Shown here piece by piece: positions 25,579 to 33,499 of a stretch of 50,676 bases of DNA (within the stretch, counting starts at the first letter, position 1; every line of letters begins with the position of its first letter). A model generated the notes under the pieces. The model saw only the letters and a program-made list of their open reading frames with translations, was not told the DNA's origin and did not search any database. The position numbers and the translations under genes are program-made. The DNA is from Mesorhizobium intechi (GTDB lineage: Bacteria > Pseudomonadota > Alphaproteobacteria > Rhizobiales > Rhizobiaceae): the NCBI RefSeq assembly GCF_002879535.1, contig NZ_PNOT02000203.1:1-50676 (forward strand), read 5' to 3'.

Positions 25579-26472
25579 TCACTTTGCCGTTGTTCCGCGG
25601 GTGACGACGGCGCCGACCGCCGCGACCAGGCGGTCGAGGCAGAAGCCGGTGACGCCGATATAGGCGAGCGCGACGATGATGTCGGGCAGCCGCGACGAGT
25701 TCCATGCGTCCCAGATGAAGAAGCCGATGCCGACGCCGCCGGTCAGCATTTCGGCGGCGACGATGGCGAGCCAGGACAGGCCGATGCCGATGCGCAGGCC
25801 GGTGAAGATGTAGGGGGCTGCGGCCGGCACCATGATCTTGACGAAGAACTCGAACGGGTTGAGCCGCAGGATGCGGGCGACGTTGCGGTAGTCCTGCGGG
25901 ATGTTGCGCACGCCGACGGCGGTGTTGATGATGATCGGCCAGATCGACGTGATGAAGATGACGAACAGCGCCGACGGGCTGGAATCGCGGAACGCCGCCA
26001 GAGACAGCGGCAGCCAGGCCAGCGGCGGTACGGTGCGCAGGATCTGGAACACCGGATCGAGGCCGCGCATCGCCCAGACTGACTGGCCGACGAGCGCGCC
26101 GAGCCCCACCCCGACCACCGCCGCCATGCCGAAGCCGATGGCGACGCGCTGCAGCGAGATCAGCACTCGCCACGCCAACCCGATATCCTGCGGGCCATTG
26201 TCGAAGAACGGATGCGCGATCAGGTCATAGGCCTCGTTCCACACCTGGCTCGGCGGCGGCAGGCTGGCGGTCGGTGACGAGCAGGCGACCTGCCAGACGA
26301 CGAGCAGGACGAGGATGACGATGGCAGGCGGCACCAGCGCCGTCGCGGCCTTGCCGGCAATGGCGAGCGGGTCGATGCGGCGTCGGGCCTTGGCCGTGAA
26401 CGTGATCAGTTCGGCGGCGGGCTCTGCCGGAAACGCCTTCACCTTGGTGTCCTCGATGGTTTGGATGGACAT
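25579..26472 (-). CDS. nrtB: Nitrate ABC transporter, permease
   Basis: A 297-residue inner-membrane permease with about six hydrophobic segments, starting MSIQTIEDTKVKAF. The binding-protein-dependent transport motif is EFFVKIMVPAAAPYIFTGLRIGIGLSW, read here as VKIMVPAAAPYIFTGLRIG, which contacts the ATPase. TVPPLAWLPLSL and SIWPIIINTAVGV are typical of NrtB/CynB-type nitrate permeases. The ATG at 26470-26472 follows an AGGAG ribosome binding site. A longer open frame into nrtA is not coding. There are 53 nt between nrtA and nrtB, which contain a strong hairpin. Confidence 0.94.
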   Translation of the reverse strand: MSIQTIEDTKVKAFPAEPAAELITFTAKARRRIDPLAIAGKAATALVPPAIVILVLLVVWQVACSSPTASLPPPSQVWNEAYDLIAHPFFDNGPQDIGLAWRVLISLQRVAIGFGMAAVVGVGLGALVGQSVWAMRGLDPVFQILRTVPPLAWLPLSLAAFRDSSPSALFVIFITSIWPIIINTAVGVRNIPQDYRNVARILRLNPFEFFVKIMVPAAAPYIFTGLRIGIGLSWLAIVAAEMLTGGVGIGFFIWDAWNSSRLPDIIVALAYIGVTGFCLDRLVAAVGAVVTRGTTAK

Positions 26473-26503
26473 GTCTTGGAACAACTCCTGGGCGCTGGGC
26501 GAC

Positions 26504-26521
26504 AACGGCGCGAGCGCCGTT
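26504..26521 (-). terminator. Intercistronic hairpin between nrtA and nrtB
   Basis: A perfect 7-bp stem AACGGCG/CGCCGTT around a 4-nt loop lies 4 nt after the nrtA stop. No U-run follows, so it more likely protects the nrtA mRNA 3' end or attenuates nrtBC, as is common after binding-protein genes that need higher expression. Confidence 0.65.
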
Positions 26522-26525
26522 GGGC

Positions 26526-27842
26526 CTAAGCCGATGCCTTGATCTTCAGGCTGTCGAGATACGCGGACGGGTTGGCCGGATCGAAGACCTTGCCGTCGAA
26601 GAAGGTCTCGACGCCACGCGACGAGGAGGCCGGAATGTCGGCCGCGGCCACGCCGAGGTCCTTGGCGGCCTCGCGCCAGAGATCCTCGCGGTTGACCTGA
26701 TCGACCAACGCCTTGACGTCGGTGGTCGGTGCGAACTTGCCCCAGCGGATGTTCTCGGCGAGGAACCAAGAGTCATGGCTCTTGAAGGGGTAGGAAACGC
26801 CGTCCTTCCAGAACTTCATGTAGAGATCGGTACCGTTGGCGACACGGCCGTTGCCGTAGTTGATGTCGCCCTTGAGGCGGCCGATGATGTCTGCGACCGG
26901 CACGTTCATCCATTGCCGCTTGCCGATGATGGCGGCCATCTCGTCCTTGTTCTCCTTGGCGTCGCACCATTGCTGGGCTTCCATGACGGCCATCAGGATC
27001 GCCTTGGTGGCGTTCGGGTTCTTGTCGATGAATTCGGCGCGCAGGCCGAGCGCCTTTTCCGGATGGCCCTTCCACACTTCGCCCGTGGTGGCGGCGGTGA
27101 AGCCGACGCCCTGGTGGACGAGTTGCTCGTTCCACGGCTCGCCGACGCAGAACACGTCCATGTTGCCGACCTTCATATTGGCCACCATCTGAGGCGGCGG
27201 CACGACGATGGTCGAGACGTCCTTGTCGGGATCGATGCCGCCGGCGGCCAGCCAGTAGCGCAGCCAGAGATCATGCGTGCCGCCCGGGAAGGTCATGGCG
27301 GCCTTCACTTCCTTGCCGGCGGCCCTCTTGGCGGCGAAGGTTTCCTTCAGCTTGGAGGCGTCGAGGCCGACACCGGTGCCGCTATATTCCTGCGCGACCG
27401 AAATGCCCTGGCAGTCGTAGTTGAGCCGCGCCACGATCGCCATTGGCATGGGCTGGTTGTTCTGCGTCACCTTGCCGGTGTGCATGAGGTAAGGCAGCGG
27501 CGTCAGTATGTGGGCGCCGTCGATGCCGTTGGCTGCACCGCCAAGCATCAGATTGTCGCGCGTGGCACCCCAGGAGGCCTGCTTCAGCACCTCGACATCG
27601 GGCATGCCGAATTTGGCGAACAGACCCTTCTCCTTGGCGACTATCAGGGGCGCGGCATCGGTCAGCGCGATGAAGCCGAGCTTGGCGCCGGTGACTTCCG
27701 GCGCGGCGGTCGCGGCGTAGGCGCCGGAGGGGAGCAGCGCACGCGCCGCGGCCATGGTTGCCGCGGTGGCAGCGCTTGCCATCAGAAAACTGCGACGGGT
27801 CATGCCCTCGAATGGGGTTTCAGTCTTGATGCGTTTCGTCAT
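26526..27842 (-). CDS. nrtA: Nitrate ABC transporter, substrate-binding protein
   Basis: A 438-residue nitrate-binding protein. The Tat signal is MTRRSFLMASAATAATMAAA with likely cleavage near GAYAATA (about residue 40), so it is exported folded to the periplasm. Family segments are KLGFIALTDAAPLIVAKEKGL (split: KLGFIALTDAAPLIVAKEK), TFPGGTHDLWLRYWLAAGGI, VPPPQMVANMKVGNMDVFCVGEPWN and WFLAENIRWGKF. Two ATGs are close (27848 and 27842); the second has GGGAG at 6 nt and is matched by the only ATG in the duplicated leader, so it is chosen. The gene heads nrtABC behind a sigma-54 promoter and an ANTAR/terminator leader. NasS, a sensor paralogue, is encoded just upstream. Confidence 0.95.
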   Translation of the reverse strand: MTKRIKTETPFEGMTRRSFLMASAATAATMAAARALLPSGAYAATAAPEVTGAKLGFIALTDAAPLIVAKEKGLFAKFGMPDVEVLKQASWGATRDNLMLGGAANGIDGAHILTPLPYLMHTGKVTQNNQPMPMAIVARLNYDCQGISVAQEYSGTGVGLDASKLKETFAAKRAAGKEVKAAMTFPGGTHDLWLRYWLAAGGIDPDKDVSTIVVPPPQMVANMKVGNMDVFCVGEPWNEQLVHQGVGFTAATTGEVWKGHPEKALGLRAEFIDKNPNATKAILMAVMEAQQWCDAKENKDEMAAIIGKRQWMNVPVADIIGRLKGDINYGNGRVANGTDLYMKFWKDGVSYPFKSHDSWFLAENIRWGKFAPTTDVKALVDQVNREDLWREAAKDLGVAAADIPASSSRGVETFFDGKVFDPANPSAYLDSLKIKASA

Positions 27843-27899
27843 CGTCATCTCCCGTTGGGCACTGCCCGGATCAGCGCCGTCGATTGCGTGTTCGGTCAA

Positions 27900-27970
27900 A
27901 AACAAAAAAGCCACCGGCCAGGCAGCGCGCGATCCGTCATCCGGGATAGCGAGTTGACCTGAGCGGCAGC
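27900..27970 (-). terminator. Leader terminator of nrtABC
   Basis: The 5' arm GCTGCCG-C-TCAGG (27958-27970) pairs with the 3' arm CCTGG-C-CGGTGGC (27910-27922), 12 of 13 positions with one C-C mismatch, followed by TTTTTTGTTTTT. A smaller local stem (GCTGCC/GGTGGC) is also possible. The 5' arm overlaps ANTAR hairpin P2. Compared with the narK leader, the changed positions keep the pairing. Confidence 0.78.
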
Positions 27971-27999
27971 TTTGCCTGTGGCGCCCGCCATTGGACGCC
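27965..27999 (-). promoter_or_regulatory. ANTAR-type double hexaloop in nrtA leader
   Basis: P1 (27980-27999): GGCGTCC with GGGCGCC around the loop AATGGC. P2 (27965-27976): GGC with GCC around the loop AAAGCT. Both hexaloops have A1 and G4. The block is conserved with the narK leader, where the P1 stem differs by one C-to-U change that stays paired. Confidence 0.78.
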
Positions 28000-28034
28000 T
28001 GTTATGTGACCCGAGAAGAGTCTGCCTATTGCAA

Positions 28035-28050
28035 TGCAGGAACCGTGCCA
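28035..28050 (-). promoter_or_regulatory. Sigma-54 promoter of nrtABC
   Basis: Minus-strand TGGCACGGTTCCTGCA has GG and GC ten bases apart, matching RpoN -24/-12 elements. The predicted transcript has about 180 nt of leader before nrtA. Confidence 0.82.
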
Positions 28051-28158
28051 GTTTCGGAACGGATGACAAACACAAATAAAATCAACTATATGCTGCTGCC
28101 ATCGGCGAACGAACCGTAGGTTGGGCAAGCCAAAGATTGTTCATAGGTGCAGGCGTGC

Positions 28159-28182
28159 GCACAATCTTTGTGCAATGCACAA
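28159..28182. promoter_or_regulatory. NtrC-type enhancer site upstream of nrtA
   Basis: GCAC-AATCTTT-GTGC (28159-28173) fits the NtrC dyad GCAC-N7-GTGC. It overlaps a second palindrome, TTGTGC-AAT-GCACAA (28168-28182). It lies about 110 bp upstream of the -24 element, the usual enhancer distance. Confidence 0.7.
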
Positions 28183-28199
28183 TAGTGGCGCGGAAATGA

Positions 28200-29438
28200 T
28201 CAGGTTTCCGCTCCGGCCGATTTCTGGCGTGCTATATATCCCTCGATCTCATCGGGATCGAAGATCTGGCCGTCGAAGAAACCGTCCGGGCCGAGCACCA
28301 GGCCGGCGCCGGTCGCACCGACCGCGGTGGCGACCTTGAGCGCGCCCTCGACCTTCGCATTAGCCCCGGGAAGCGCCACACCGAGCGGTTTCAGCGCCGA
28401 GCGGTAGAGGTCGGGCCGGTAGCAATCCCGGGCGATGGCGAGATTGTCGGGCGTGTGCGCCACATGCCCCCAACGCACCATCTGCGTATAGAGCCACAGC
28501 GCATGGCTCTTCCATGGAAAGTTGGCCGCCTTGTCGAATGGCAGGAAGAAGTCGTCGATATCCCGCTCCGCCCCGCCGCCCAACTGCAGGTGGCCGGTCA
28601 GGATCGGCATCTGCACGGCCGGCGGCAGGCCGAGGAAGCCGGGCTGCGCCATCACAACGGCCAGTTCGGCGTGGTTGGCCGGATCCTGGCACCAGCGCGC
28701 CGAATGATGCAGCGCGCGCAGCAGTGCCGAAAGCGCCTCGGGATTCTCATCGGCCCAGGCCTTGCGCACGCCGATCACCTTCTCCGGGCTGTTGCGCCAT
28801 ATCTGTGCCTTGACGGTAACGATATGGCCGGTGCCGGCGGCGACCGCAGCGCTGTTCCAGGGCTCGCCGACGCAGTAGCCGTCGATGCGCCCAGTGGCGA
28901 GCGCGTCGGCCATGAAGGGCGGCGGCACGATGACGATCTCGAGTGCGCGGCCGGGATCGATGCCGCAAGCGGCAAGCCAGTAGCGCAGTTCGTAATTGTG
29001 GCCGGAATGCGGGTGCACCACGGCAAAGCGCAGCGGTTCGCGGCCCGCGACCGCCCGATCGCGAATGAATGCGCGCAGGGCCGCGCCTGCGCGCGCGGGA
29101 TCGAGATCGGGTTCGGCGCCATGCGCCGCCATGCCGGCCCAGACGGCGTTGGAGATGGTGACGCAATTGCCGCCGAGCCCGAGCGAGAACGGCACGATGG
29201 TCTCGGAAGCGAGCGGCGTCAGCCCGAGATTGCAGGCGAGCGGCATGGGTCCCAGCATATGCGCGAGGTCGAAATGGCCGATGGCGATGCGGTCGCGAAT
29301 GTTGGCCCAGGACGTCTCACGGTGCAGCGTTAGCTCAATGCCTTCGCGGGCGGCGAAGCCAAGCTCGCTCGCTGCCACCAGCACGGCGCTGTCGAAAAGC
29401 GGCATGAAGCCGGCGGTGATCTGATGCCTCATGCTCAT
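28200..29438 (-). CDS. nasS: Nitrate sensor of the NasS/NasT system (NrtA-like, no signal peptide)
   Basis: A 412-residue NrtA paralogue without an export signal, starting MSMRHQITAGFMPLFDSAVL, so it stays in the cytoplasm. It shares the binding-protein segments VVHPHSGHNYELRYWLAACGI, IVPPPFMADALATGRIDGYC (20-residue pieces) and GEPWNSAAV. In the known system NasS binds and inhibits NasT when nitrate or nitrite is absent and releases it when bound. It overlaps nasT by 4 bp (ATGA), consistent with a stoichiometric complex. A second ATG lies 6 nt downstream (MRHQITAG). The nrtA promoter region follows its stop. Confidence 0.93.
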   Translation of the reverse strand: MSMRHQITAGFMPLFDSAVLVAASELGFAAREGIELTLHRETSWANIRDRIAIGHFDLAHMLGPMPLACNLGLTPLASETIVPFSLGLGGNCVTISNAVWAGMAAHGAEPDLDPARAGAALRAFIRDRAVAGREPLRFAVVHPHSGHNYELRYWLAACGIDPGRALEIVIVPPPFMADALATGRIDGYCVGEPWNSAAVAAGTGHIVTVKAQIWRNSPEKVIGVRKAWADENPEALSALLRALHHSARWCQDPANHAELAVVMAQPGFLGLPPAVQMPILTGHLQLGGGAERDIDDFFLPFDKAANFPWKSHALWLYTQMVRWGHVAHTPDNLAIARDCYRPDLYRSALKPLGVALPGANAKVEGALKVATAVGATGAGLVLGPDGFFDGQIFDPDEIEGYIARQKSAGAET

Positions 29439-30037
29439 TCGTCCTCCGCCGGCCCCAGCAGGCCGGCTGCGGTCACCAGGCTCTGGGCGATGTCGCTGAT
29501 CCTGCGGTTCTGGTTCATCGCCGTCTTGCGCAACAGCGTGTAGGCGGCCTCTTCGGAGAGGCCGCGCGACTTCATCAGGATGCCCTTGGCGCGATCGATG
29601 ACCTTGCGGCTCTCGAGTTCGCTGCGCGCCTCTTCCAATTCGCGCGCCATGCGCGAGAACGCATTGAAGCGGCTCACCGCCATGTCGAGGATCGGCTTGA
29701 CACGCTCTTGCCGCAGACCATCGACGACATAGGCCGAGACGCCGGCATCGACCGCGGCCTCGATCGAGGCCTGGTCGGAGCGGTCGACGAACATGGCGAT
29801 CGGGCGCTTCACGGCGCGCGATAGCTGGAACATGTTTTCGAGCATGTCGCGGTTGGGATTTTCGAGATCGATGACGATGACATCGGGTTCGATCTCGGCG
29901 ATCCGCCGGGCAATGCCGGTCACGTCATGGATGACCGTGACAAGCTGATGGCCGGCCTCGCGCAGGCCGGCCTCGATGATCGAGGCGCGGATGCGATTTT
30001 CATCGATCACCAGGACGGCTAGGGAGGATCGGACCAT
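29435..30037 (-). CDS. nasT: ANTAR-domain response regulator / antiterminator
   Basis: A 200-residue protein with an N-terminal pseudo-receiver domain (AVLVIDENRIRASIIEAGL, Asp57 in VIVIDLENPN) and a C-terminal ANTAR RNA-binding domain (about 140-195: LESRKVIDRAKGILMKSRGL, then EEAAYTLLRKTAMNQNRRI). RAKGILM and the RKTAM helix are the ANTAR hallmarks. NasT released from NasS binds the paired hexaloop RNA hairpins found here in the nrtA and narK leaders and prevents termination. It is encoded upstream of nasS in the same transcript. No strong Shine-Dalgarno is visible and an inverted repeat covers the start region. Confidence 0.95.
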   Translation of the reverse strand: MVRSSLAVLVIDENRIRASIIEAGLREAGHQLVTVIHDVTGIARRIAEIEPDVIVIDLENPNRDMLENMFQLSRAVKRPIAMFVDRSDQASIEAAVDAGVSAYVVDGLRQERVKPILDMAVSRFNAFSRMARELEEARSELESRKVIDRAKGILMKSRGLSEEAAYTLLRKTAMNQNRRISDIAQSLVTAAGLLGPAEDE

Positions 30038-30038
30038 A

Positions 30039-30078
30039 GCCGCATTGTGGGCAAGGCCGCGAAATTGTGCAATGCGGC
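30039..30078. repeat. Inverted repeat directly upstream of nasT
   Basis: GCCGCATTG (30039-30047) and CAATGCGGC (30070-30078) are perfect 9-bp arms 22 nt apart, beginning 2 bp before the nasT ATG. In RNA the stem would hide the ribosome binding region; in DNA it could be an operator. Confidence 0.6.
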
Positions 30079-30156
30079 ATAGCCACGTCCTTGAAGGGAA
30101 CGTGCCTATGCTCGCCGCCGAGGATCACGTCCTGTCAGAATGGGCTGGGGCGCCGG

Positions 30157-30477
30157 TCAGCCGCAAACGCGAACGTCTTCGACCACCCTGTGGTGATGGC
30201 GCCAATGCACGACCGTTTCGACGTGGCAGCGATGGTGCCGGTGGTGACGCCGGTATTGGCCATAATTGTCGTATTGAACGCTCTGGTCGTCCTCGTATTG
30301 GTTGTCATAGCGCCGGTCATGGTGCCGGCGAATAACAATCCCGCCATTGTCGGAATCGTCTGGTGAATATTGGTTGCCGTCGTCGGACTGGATAATCACA
30401 CTTGCAGCTTGCGTCGGCGCAATGACCGATGCGGTTGCGGCCAATGCCAAAAGGGACGCTAAAATCAACTTTCTCAT
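30157..30477 (-). CDS. Secreted His/Asp-rich small protein
   Basis: A 106-residue exported protein. The signal peptide is MRKLILASLLALAATASVIA with cleavage near PTQA-AS. The mature part begins with an acidic stretch (IQSDDGNQYSPDDSDNGG) and continues as a basic His/Arg-rich tail (RRHHRHHRCHVETVVHWRHH) with repeated HH pairs. Metal binding is possible but not shown. The start has an excellent AGGAGG ribosome binding site 5 nt before the ATG. I do not recognise the family; similar short proteins occur across Rhizobiales. It is not obviously part of the nitrate cluster. Confidence 0.75.
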   Translation of the reverse strand: MRKLILASLLALAATASVIAPTQAASVIIQSDDGNQYSPDDSDNGGIVIRRHHDRRYDNQYEDDQSVQYDNYGQYRRHHRHHRCHVETVVHWRHHHRVVEDVRVCG

Positions 30478-30554
30478 TTTGTCCTCCTGCGCGTTCAACA
30501 TGGATAAACGTGACATACAAACTCGCGGATGACCCGGAGCGTTCCACTGCAGAT

Positions 30555-31409
30555 CTACACGCTTTGCGACGCCGGGGACATTATGGCGTTATCGGCGGAA
30601 ACCGTGTGGTCCAGGCGAACGAATGCCGTGAGCGGCAGATGGTCGGAGGCGACGCGCGAAAGCGGCGTGTCATGCGCTTCGACCGCCGCAATCATTCCGT
30701 GCCGGTTGGTCATGATCCGGTCGAGCGCCAAAAGCGGCAGGTTTGAGGGGAAGGTGGGGACGGCCGGCGGCTGAGGCCCGAACGTCGCGTGCAGCGTGTT
30801 GAGCGCCGAGCGGTTGCCGAGCCGCCATTCGTTGAGGTCGCCAAGCAGCAAGGTCGGCTTTTCGTCCGGGCTGCTCATGAGATCGAGCACGACACGGGCC
30901 TGTTGCGAGCGCGAATGGCGCAGCAGGCCGAGATGGGCGGCGATGATGCGCAGCGTCCCGCTCCCGTTCAATTCGATCTCCGCCACCACCGCGCCGCGCG
31001 GCTCCAGACCCGGAAGCCTGATCTGATGCACGTCGCGGACGACTCCCTTCTTGAACAGCAGGACATTGCCGTGCCAGCCATGGCCCTTGCCGGTCGCCGA
31101 TATCGGTACCGGCACCAGGCCAGTTTCCCGCTCGAGGCGAGGCAGATCCAGCAGGCCATCACGGTCGCCGAAGCGGTTGTCCGCCTCCTGCAGGGCGATG
31201 ACGTCGGGGTCGATTTCGCGGATGACGCGGCTGGTGCGCTCGGGGTCGAACTTGCGATCGACGCCGATGCATTTGTGGACGTTGTAGGAGGCGACCAGCG
31301 TTCCGGAGGCTGCGGTCGCCTTGTGCGCGGCGGCGTTTGCCTTGCGCATCCGCCGGTCGCGGATGGTCAAAAGCATGCTCGCCGGCAGGCTGCGCCCGTT
31401 CATCCGCAT
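30555..31409 (-). CDS. Endonuclease/exonuclease/phosphatase family protein
   Basis: A 284-residue protein of the DNase I-like EEP superfamily. Motifs are VASYNVHKCIG (Asn), VIALQEADNRFG (catalytic Glu), LRIIAAHLGLLRHSR, LLLGDLNEW (Asp and Asn), ALDRIMTN and the C-terminal VASDHLPLTAFV (catalytic Asp-His). The N-terminal 30 residues are basic. In many Rhizobiales it is encoded next to cardiolipin synthase, as here (same strand, 120 bp apart), suggesting a membrane-lipid or phosphodiester role; the substrate is unknown. The start could be one of several Met codons; the first in-frame ATG is used. Confidence 0.88.
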   Translation of the reverse strand: MRMNGRSLPASMLLTIRDRRMRKANAAAHKATAASGTLVASYNVHKCIGVDRKFDPERTSRVIREIDPDVIALQEADNRFGDRDGLLDLPRLERETGLVPVPISATGKGHGWHGNVLLFKKGVVRDVHQIRLPGLEPRGAVVAEIELNGSGTLRIIAAHLGLLRHSRSQQARVVLDLMSSPDEKPTLLLGDLNEWRLGNRSALNTLHATFGPQPPAVPTFPSNLPLLALDRIMTNRHGMIAAVEAHDTPLSRVASDHLPLTAFVRLDHTVSADNAIMSPASQSV

Positions 31410-31529
31410 CGCATGTTCGCCATTTCAGCCGCTCTCATCTCACACCTCAAATAGAACCTTTGCGTCTATGTTCCATGACCGACGTCAAACTATCCGGCAA
31501 ACACGTCTTTTTGTTAAAGCAAGGCGGTC

Positions 31530-32993
31530 CTAGAGATAGGGCGATCCCAGCCACAGGATGCGGTCGAACAGCCGGATGATGAAGGGGCGGGCCTGCAGGG
31601 AGTCCAGCGTGACGGGAACGGCCGTTTCGATTGCCGATCCGATCCGGGCTTCGACCTCGCGGGCAAAGCCCGCGTCGAGGACCTCCAGATCGATCTCGAA
31701 GTTCAACCGCAGCGACCGAGCGTCGAGGTTGGACGAGCCGACATAGGCCCACACGCCGTCGATCGACAGCAGCTTGGAATGGTCGAATGGCCCCTCAGTG
31801 CGCCATATGCGGCAATAGTTCTTCAGGATCTGGTCGAATTGCGCGGTCATGGCGCGGTCGACGAGGAAGAGATTGTTGACCTCCGGCACCACGACGTCGA
31901 TCTCGACGCCGCGCCGGGCGGCGGTGATCAAGGCGCTGATCAGTTCGCGGTCCGGCAGGAAATAGGGCGACATCAGCCGGATCGACCTGCGCGCGACCGA
32001 GAAGGCGCCGATCAGCAGCTTGTGGTTGGTCTCGTTGCTGGCATCCGGCCCGGATGCGACCGCCCGCACCAGCATCGGCTGGCCGGGTGCCGGCGACAGC
32101 GGGGCAATTCGCCAGGCATCGCCCTTCAGCGCTTCGCTGGTGGCGAAACGCCAGTCTTCGGCAGCGACCGAGAACAGGTCGGCGACGACAGGTCCGGTGA
32201 CCTTGAAATGCGTATCCCTGGCGCTGCCGGAGCCCGCGAACTCGGCCGAAAAACCCTTGCGGATGTTCATGCCGCCAGTGAAGGCAAGCGTGCCGTCAAC
32301 CACCAGGATCTTCCGGTGGGTTCTGAGATTGGCGTAGGGCAGGCGCAAGCCCATGACGATGTTGCCATTGAAGACATCGGCGGGGATGTTGGCGCGGCGC
32401 AGATGGCCGAGGATGCTGGGGACGGAGTAACGGGCGCCGACGGCATCGATCAGCACGCGAACGGTGACGCCGCGCGCGACGGCGCCGGCCAGCGATTCGA
32501 CGAAAAGCAGGCCGACGGCGTCATTGTCGAAAATATAGGTCTCGAGCAGGACGCTGCGCTCGGCGCCGTCGATGGCCGCGCACATGGCGGCATAGGCCTC
32601 GTCGCCGGTCGCCAGCACCTCGATGGCATTGCCCGGGTTAAGCCCCCGCCGCGCCACCCTGTCTCCCAGCGTACGCAGGCCGGTGAAGCGCTGACCGTAG
32701 CGCTCGACGATCAAGGCCTCCTCCGCGGCGATGTCGCGCTCATCCTTGGCGGAGACCGCGTCGCCGGCAAGCGGGCGCTGCGCGGTAATCGTGGCGCGGC
32801 GAATGCGGTTGATGCCGGCCACGGCATAGATCAGCACGCCAAGGATCGGCGACAACACCATCACGCCGACCCAGCCCGTGGCGGCGCGCACATCCTCCTT
32901 GGTCATGACGGCGTGCGCGATGCCGACGGTCGCCATCACCACCGAGATGACAGCCAGAATCTGGGTCCAGTGAGTCGCAATGGTGTCGAGCAT
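31530..32993 (-). CDS. cls: Cardiolipin synthase / phospholipase D family protein
   Basis: A 487-residue membrane enzyme. Two N-terminal hydrophobic segments (ILAVISVVMATVGIAHAVM and WVGVMVLSPILGVLIYAVAG) precede two phospholipase D HKD motifs, THRKILVVDGTLAFTGGMN and DHSKLLSIDGVWAYVGSSN. Bacterial Cls makes cardiolipin from two phosphatidylglycerols at the inner membrane. The length is normal. The ATG at 32993 is chosen over a TTG 36 nt upstream because the family begins with the hydrophobic segment. It is followed by the EEP gene on the same strand. Confidence 0.93.
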   Translation of the reverse strand: MLDTIATHWTQILAVISVVMATVGIAHAVMTKEDVRAATGWVGVMVLSPILGVLIYAVAGINRIRRATITAQRPLAGDAVSAKDERDIAAEEALIVERYGQRFTGLRTLGDRVARRGLNPGNAIEVLATGDEAYAAMCAAIDGAERSVLLETYIFDNDAVGLLFVESLAGAVARGVTVRVLIDAVGARYSVPSILGHLRRANIPADVFNGNIVMGLRLPYANLRTHRKILVVDGTLAFTGGMNIRKGFSAEFAGSGSARDTHFKVTGPVVADLFSVAAEDWRFATSEALKGDAWRIAPLSPAPGQPMLVRAVASGPDASNETNHKLLIGAFSVARRSIRLMSPYFLPDRELISALITAARRGVEIDVVVPEVNNLFLVDRAMTAQFDQILKNYCRIWRTEGPFDHSKLLSIDGVWAYVGSSNLDARSLRLNFEIDLEVLDAGFAREVEARIGSAIETAVPVTLDSLQARPFIIRLFDRILWLGSPYL

Positions 32994-33304
32994 TGTGGGG
33001 ACTATCCAGCGAGCGATTGCAGAAGGCAATGCGGCCGGTCATGCCTTGCATGCGGATGACGGTCGCGACCCGGTTGAGGAGAGCATGGTCCCATGCAGGG
33101 TTCGAGTTGATGAAGTTTCTCCTGAAGGCCCGCCCGGGGAAACCAACTTGACCCGAGGGAAAGCATCGGGACGGCATAGTCCTGCATCGTCCGGCGCTGC
33201 CTTGGTGGACCGAGCTTCCTGTACTTTGGTACCACATATATTGTATATCAGAGGGAACGAAATTAGCAGTATAACACTTTACCGGGAGGTGGGGGGAACG
33301 CTGA
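32994..33304. other. AT-rich intergenic region between cls and a small gene
   Basis: About 310 bp between divergent genes. Around 33226-33280 it is strikingly AT-rich for this genome (CATATATTGTATATCAG, then ATTAGCAGTATAACAC). That suits promoters and binding of MucR/Ros or H-NS-like proteins. No gene is supported. Confidence 0.4.
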
Positions 33305-33499
33305 ATGACGAGATTCAACTTCGAGGGGCCTCCCGTGGGAGACGGCGACATGTCGGCCCACTGCCGGCGCCAGTTGCTGCCTGTCGTCAATGAAATCGTC
33401 CAGGCGGCGGTCGTGGCCGGCTGGAACCAGGACGACGTCCTTCTGGCTTTTGTGGAACTCACCTGGGATCTGTACGAGGAACGTCGCGGTGATCACTAG
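33305..33499 (+). CDS. Small hypothetical protein
   Basis: A 64-residue acidic protein (MTRFNFEGPPVGDGDMSAHC, then QLLPVVNEIVQAAVVAGWNQ and DVLLAFVELTWDLYEERRG). It appears to be one or two amphipathic helices and has no signal peptide. A purine-rich GGGAGGTGGGGGGAAC stretch precedes the ATG, supporting translation. I do not recognise the family. It stands between cls and the AraC genes and could be a stress-induced small protein. Confidence 0.6.
   Translation: MTRFNFEGPPVGDGDMSAHCRRQLLPVVNEIVQAAVVAGWNQDDVLLAFVELTWDLYEERRGDH

Noticed and set aside
26520..27962. 480-codon plus-strand frame opposite nrtA
   Set aside because: Antisense of nrtA and its leader; no ribosome binding site or domain.
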